A DNA stretch of 64,000 nt, from assembly GCF_900110295.1 (NCBI RefSeq), contig NZ_FODF01000001.1, positions 1-64,000 of the forward strand, given 5' to 3'. Made by a program: the position numbers and the translations under genes. Below the pieces are notes generated by a model, which did not search any database, was not told where the DNA came from, and was given only the letters and a program-made list of their open reading frames with translations. This DNA is from Peptostreptococcus russellii (GTDB lineage: Bacteria > Bacillota > Clostridia > Peptostreptococcales > Peptostreptococcaceae). The first letter of the stretch is position 1, and each line of letters starts with the position of its first letter. Below, one piece after another: positions 63,967 through 64,000 of this stretch.

Positions 63967-64000
63967 ATGAGTATAGCTAAAAATTTAGATAAGGTAAGAC
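63967..64000 (+). CDS. Start of a further gene (possibly YggS/PLP-homeostasis family)
   Basis: ATG 63967 preceded by AGGAGTAGGTGG; only MSIAKNLDKVR is visible before the window ends. This resembles the opening of YggS-type PLP-binding proteins and does not resemble SpoIVA, but eleven residues cannot settle it. Confidence 0.4.
   Translation, partial: MSIAKNLDKVR

Noticed and set aside
1-64000. CRISPR arrays, tRNA genes, rRNA genes, prophage
   Set aside because: No regularly spaced repeats, no tRNA-like cloverleaf or TTCGAATCC-type arm, no rRNA segment and no phage gene set were noticed by eye.

Overview
The window is about 64 kb of AT-rich (roughly 30% GC), gene-dense DNA from a low-GC anaerobic Gram-positive bacterium. 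The best guess is the family Peptostreptococcaceae, probably a non-sporulating coccus close to Peptostreptococcus. The clues are cell-wall-binding-repeat-2 (CWB2) surface proteins, a large single-chain pyruvate:ferredoxin oxidoreductase, a type-A-like RNase P RNA of clostridial character, a predicted L-Lys/D-Asp peptidoglycan chemistry, and sporulation genes missing from the places where spore-forming relatives keep them. Genus assignment is inference; no 16S rRNA or tRNA gene was found.

Layout. 0-5 kb: the end of an ISL3-type transposase, aroD, an M42 peptidase, and a two-gene threonine/serine exporter on the minus strand. 5-8.5 kb: two tandem secreted CWB2 proteins. 8.5-13.2 kb: a polyamine uptake operon (potR-potA-potB-potC-potD) with two matching palindromes near its promoter. 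13.4-20 kb: a membrane-anchored glucosaminidase, the RNase P RNA, then two large unrecognised proteins. The first of these is about 1,058 residues, extremely acidic, and ends in a membrane span plus a SPOR-like domain. 20-30 kb: a 45-residue ORF, galE, two DUF3798-like lipoproteins, asnA, hpt, a HAD phosphatase, a YhiN-like flavoprotein, an orphan minus-strand gene and a GAF/SpoIIE-type phosphatase. 30.6-34.2 kb: pyruvate:ferredoxin oxidoreductase behind a strong promoter and a long leader.

34-46.8 kb: maf, a CmpB-like membrane protein, a three-gene peptidoglycan module (D-aspartate ligase, aspartate racemase, lysine-type MurE), a zinc-ribbon membrane protein, a diacylglycerol-kinase-family lipid kinase, two small membrane proteins, ychF and nagA. 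47.3-58.7 kb: two M16 peptidase homologues run into lgt and a shortened division/cell-wall cluster (rsmH-murF-mraY-murD-murG-ftsZ), then nrdR. 58.7-64 kb: a PhoP/PhoR-like two-component pair, der, plsY, gpsA and the first codons of one more gene.

The dominant theme is the cell envelope: precursor synthesis and cross-bridge chemistry, lipoprotein maturation, surface proteins, a hydrolase, and a probable new division or envelope factor. The most interesting unexplained part is the acidic SPOR protein and its 661-residue partner at 14.7-19.9 kb. The most informative comparative signal is the loss of spoVD, spoVE, the spoIIGA-sigE-sigG block and spoIVA from an otherwise conserved gene order.
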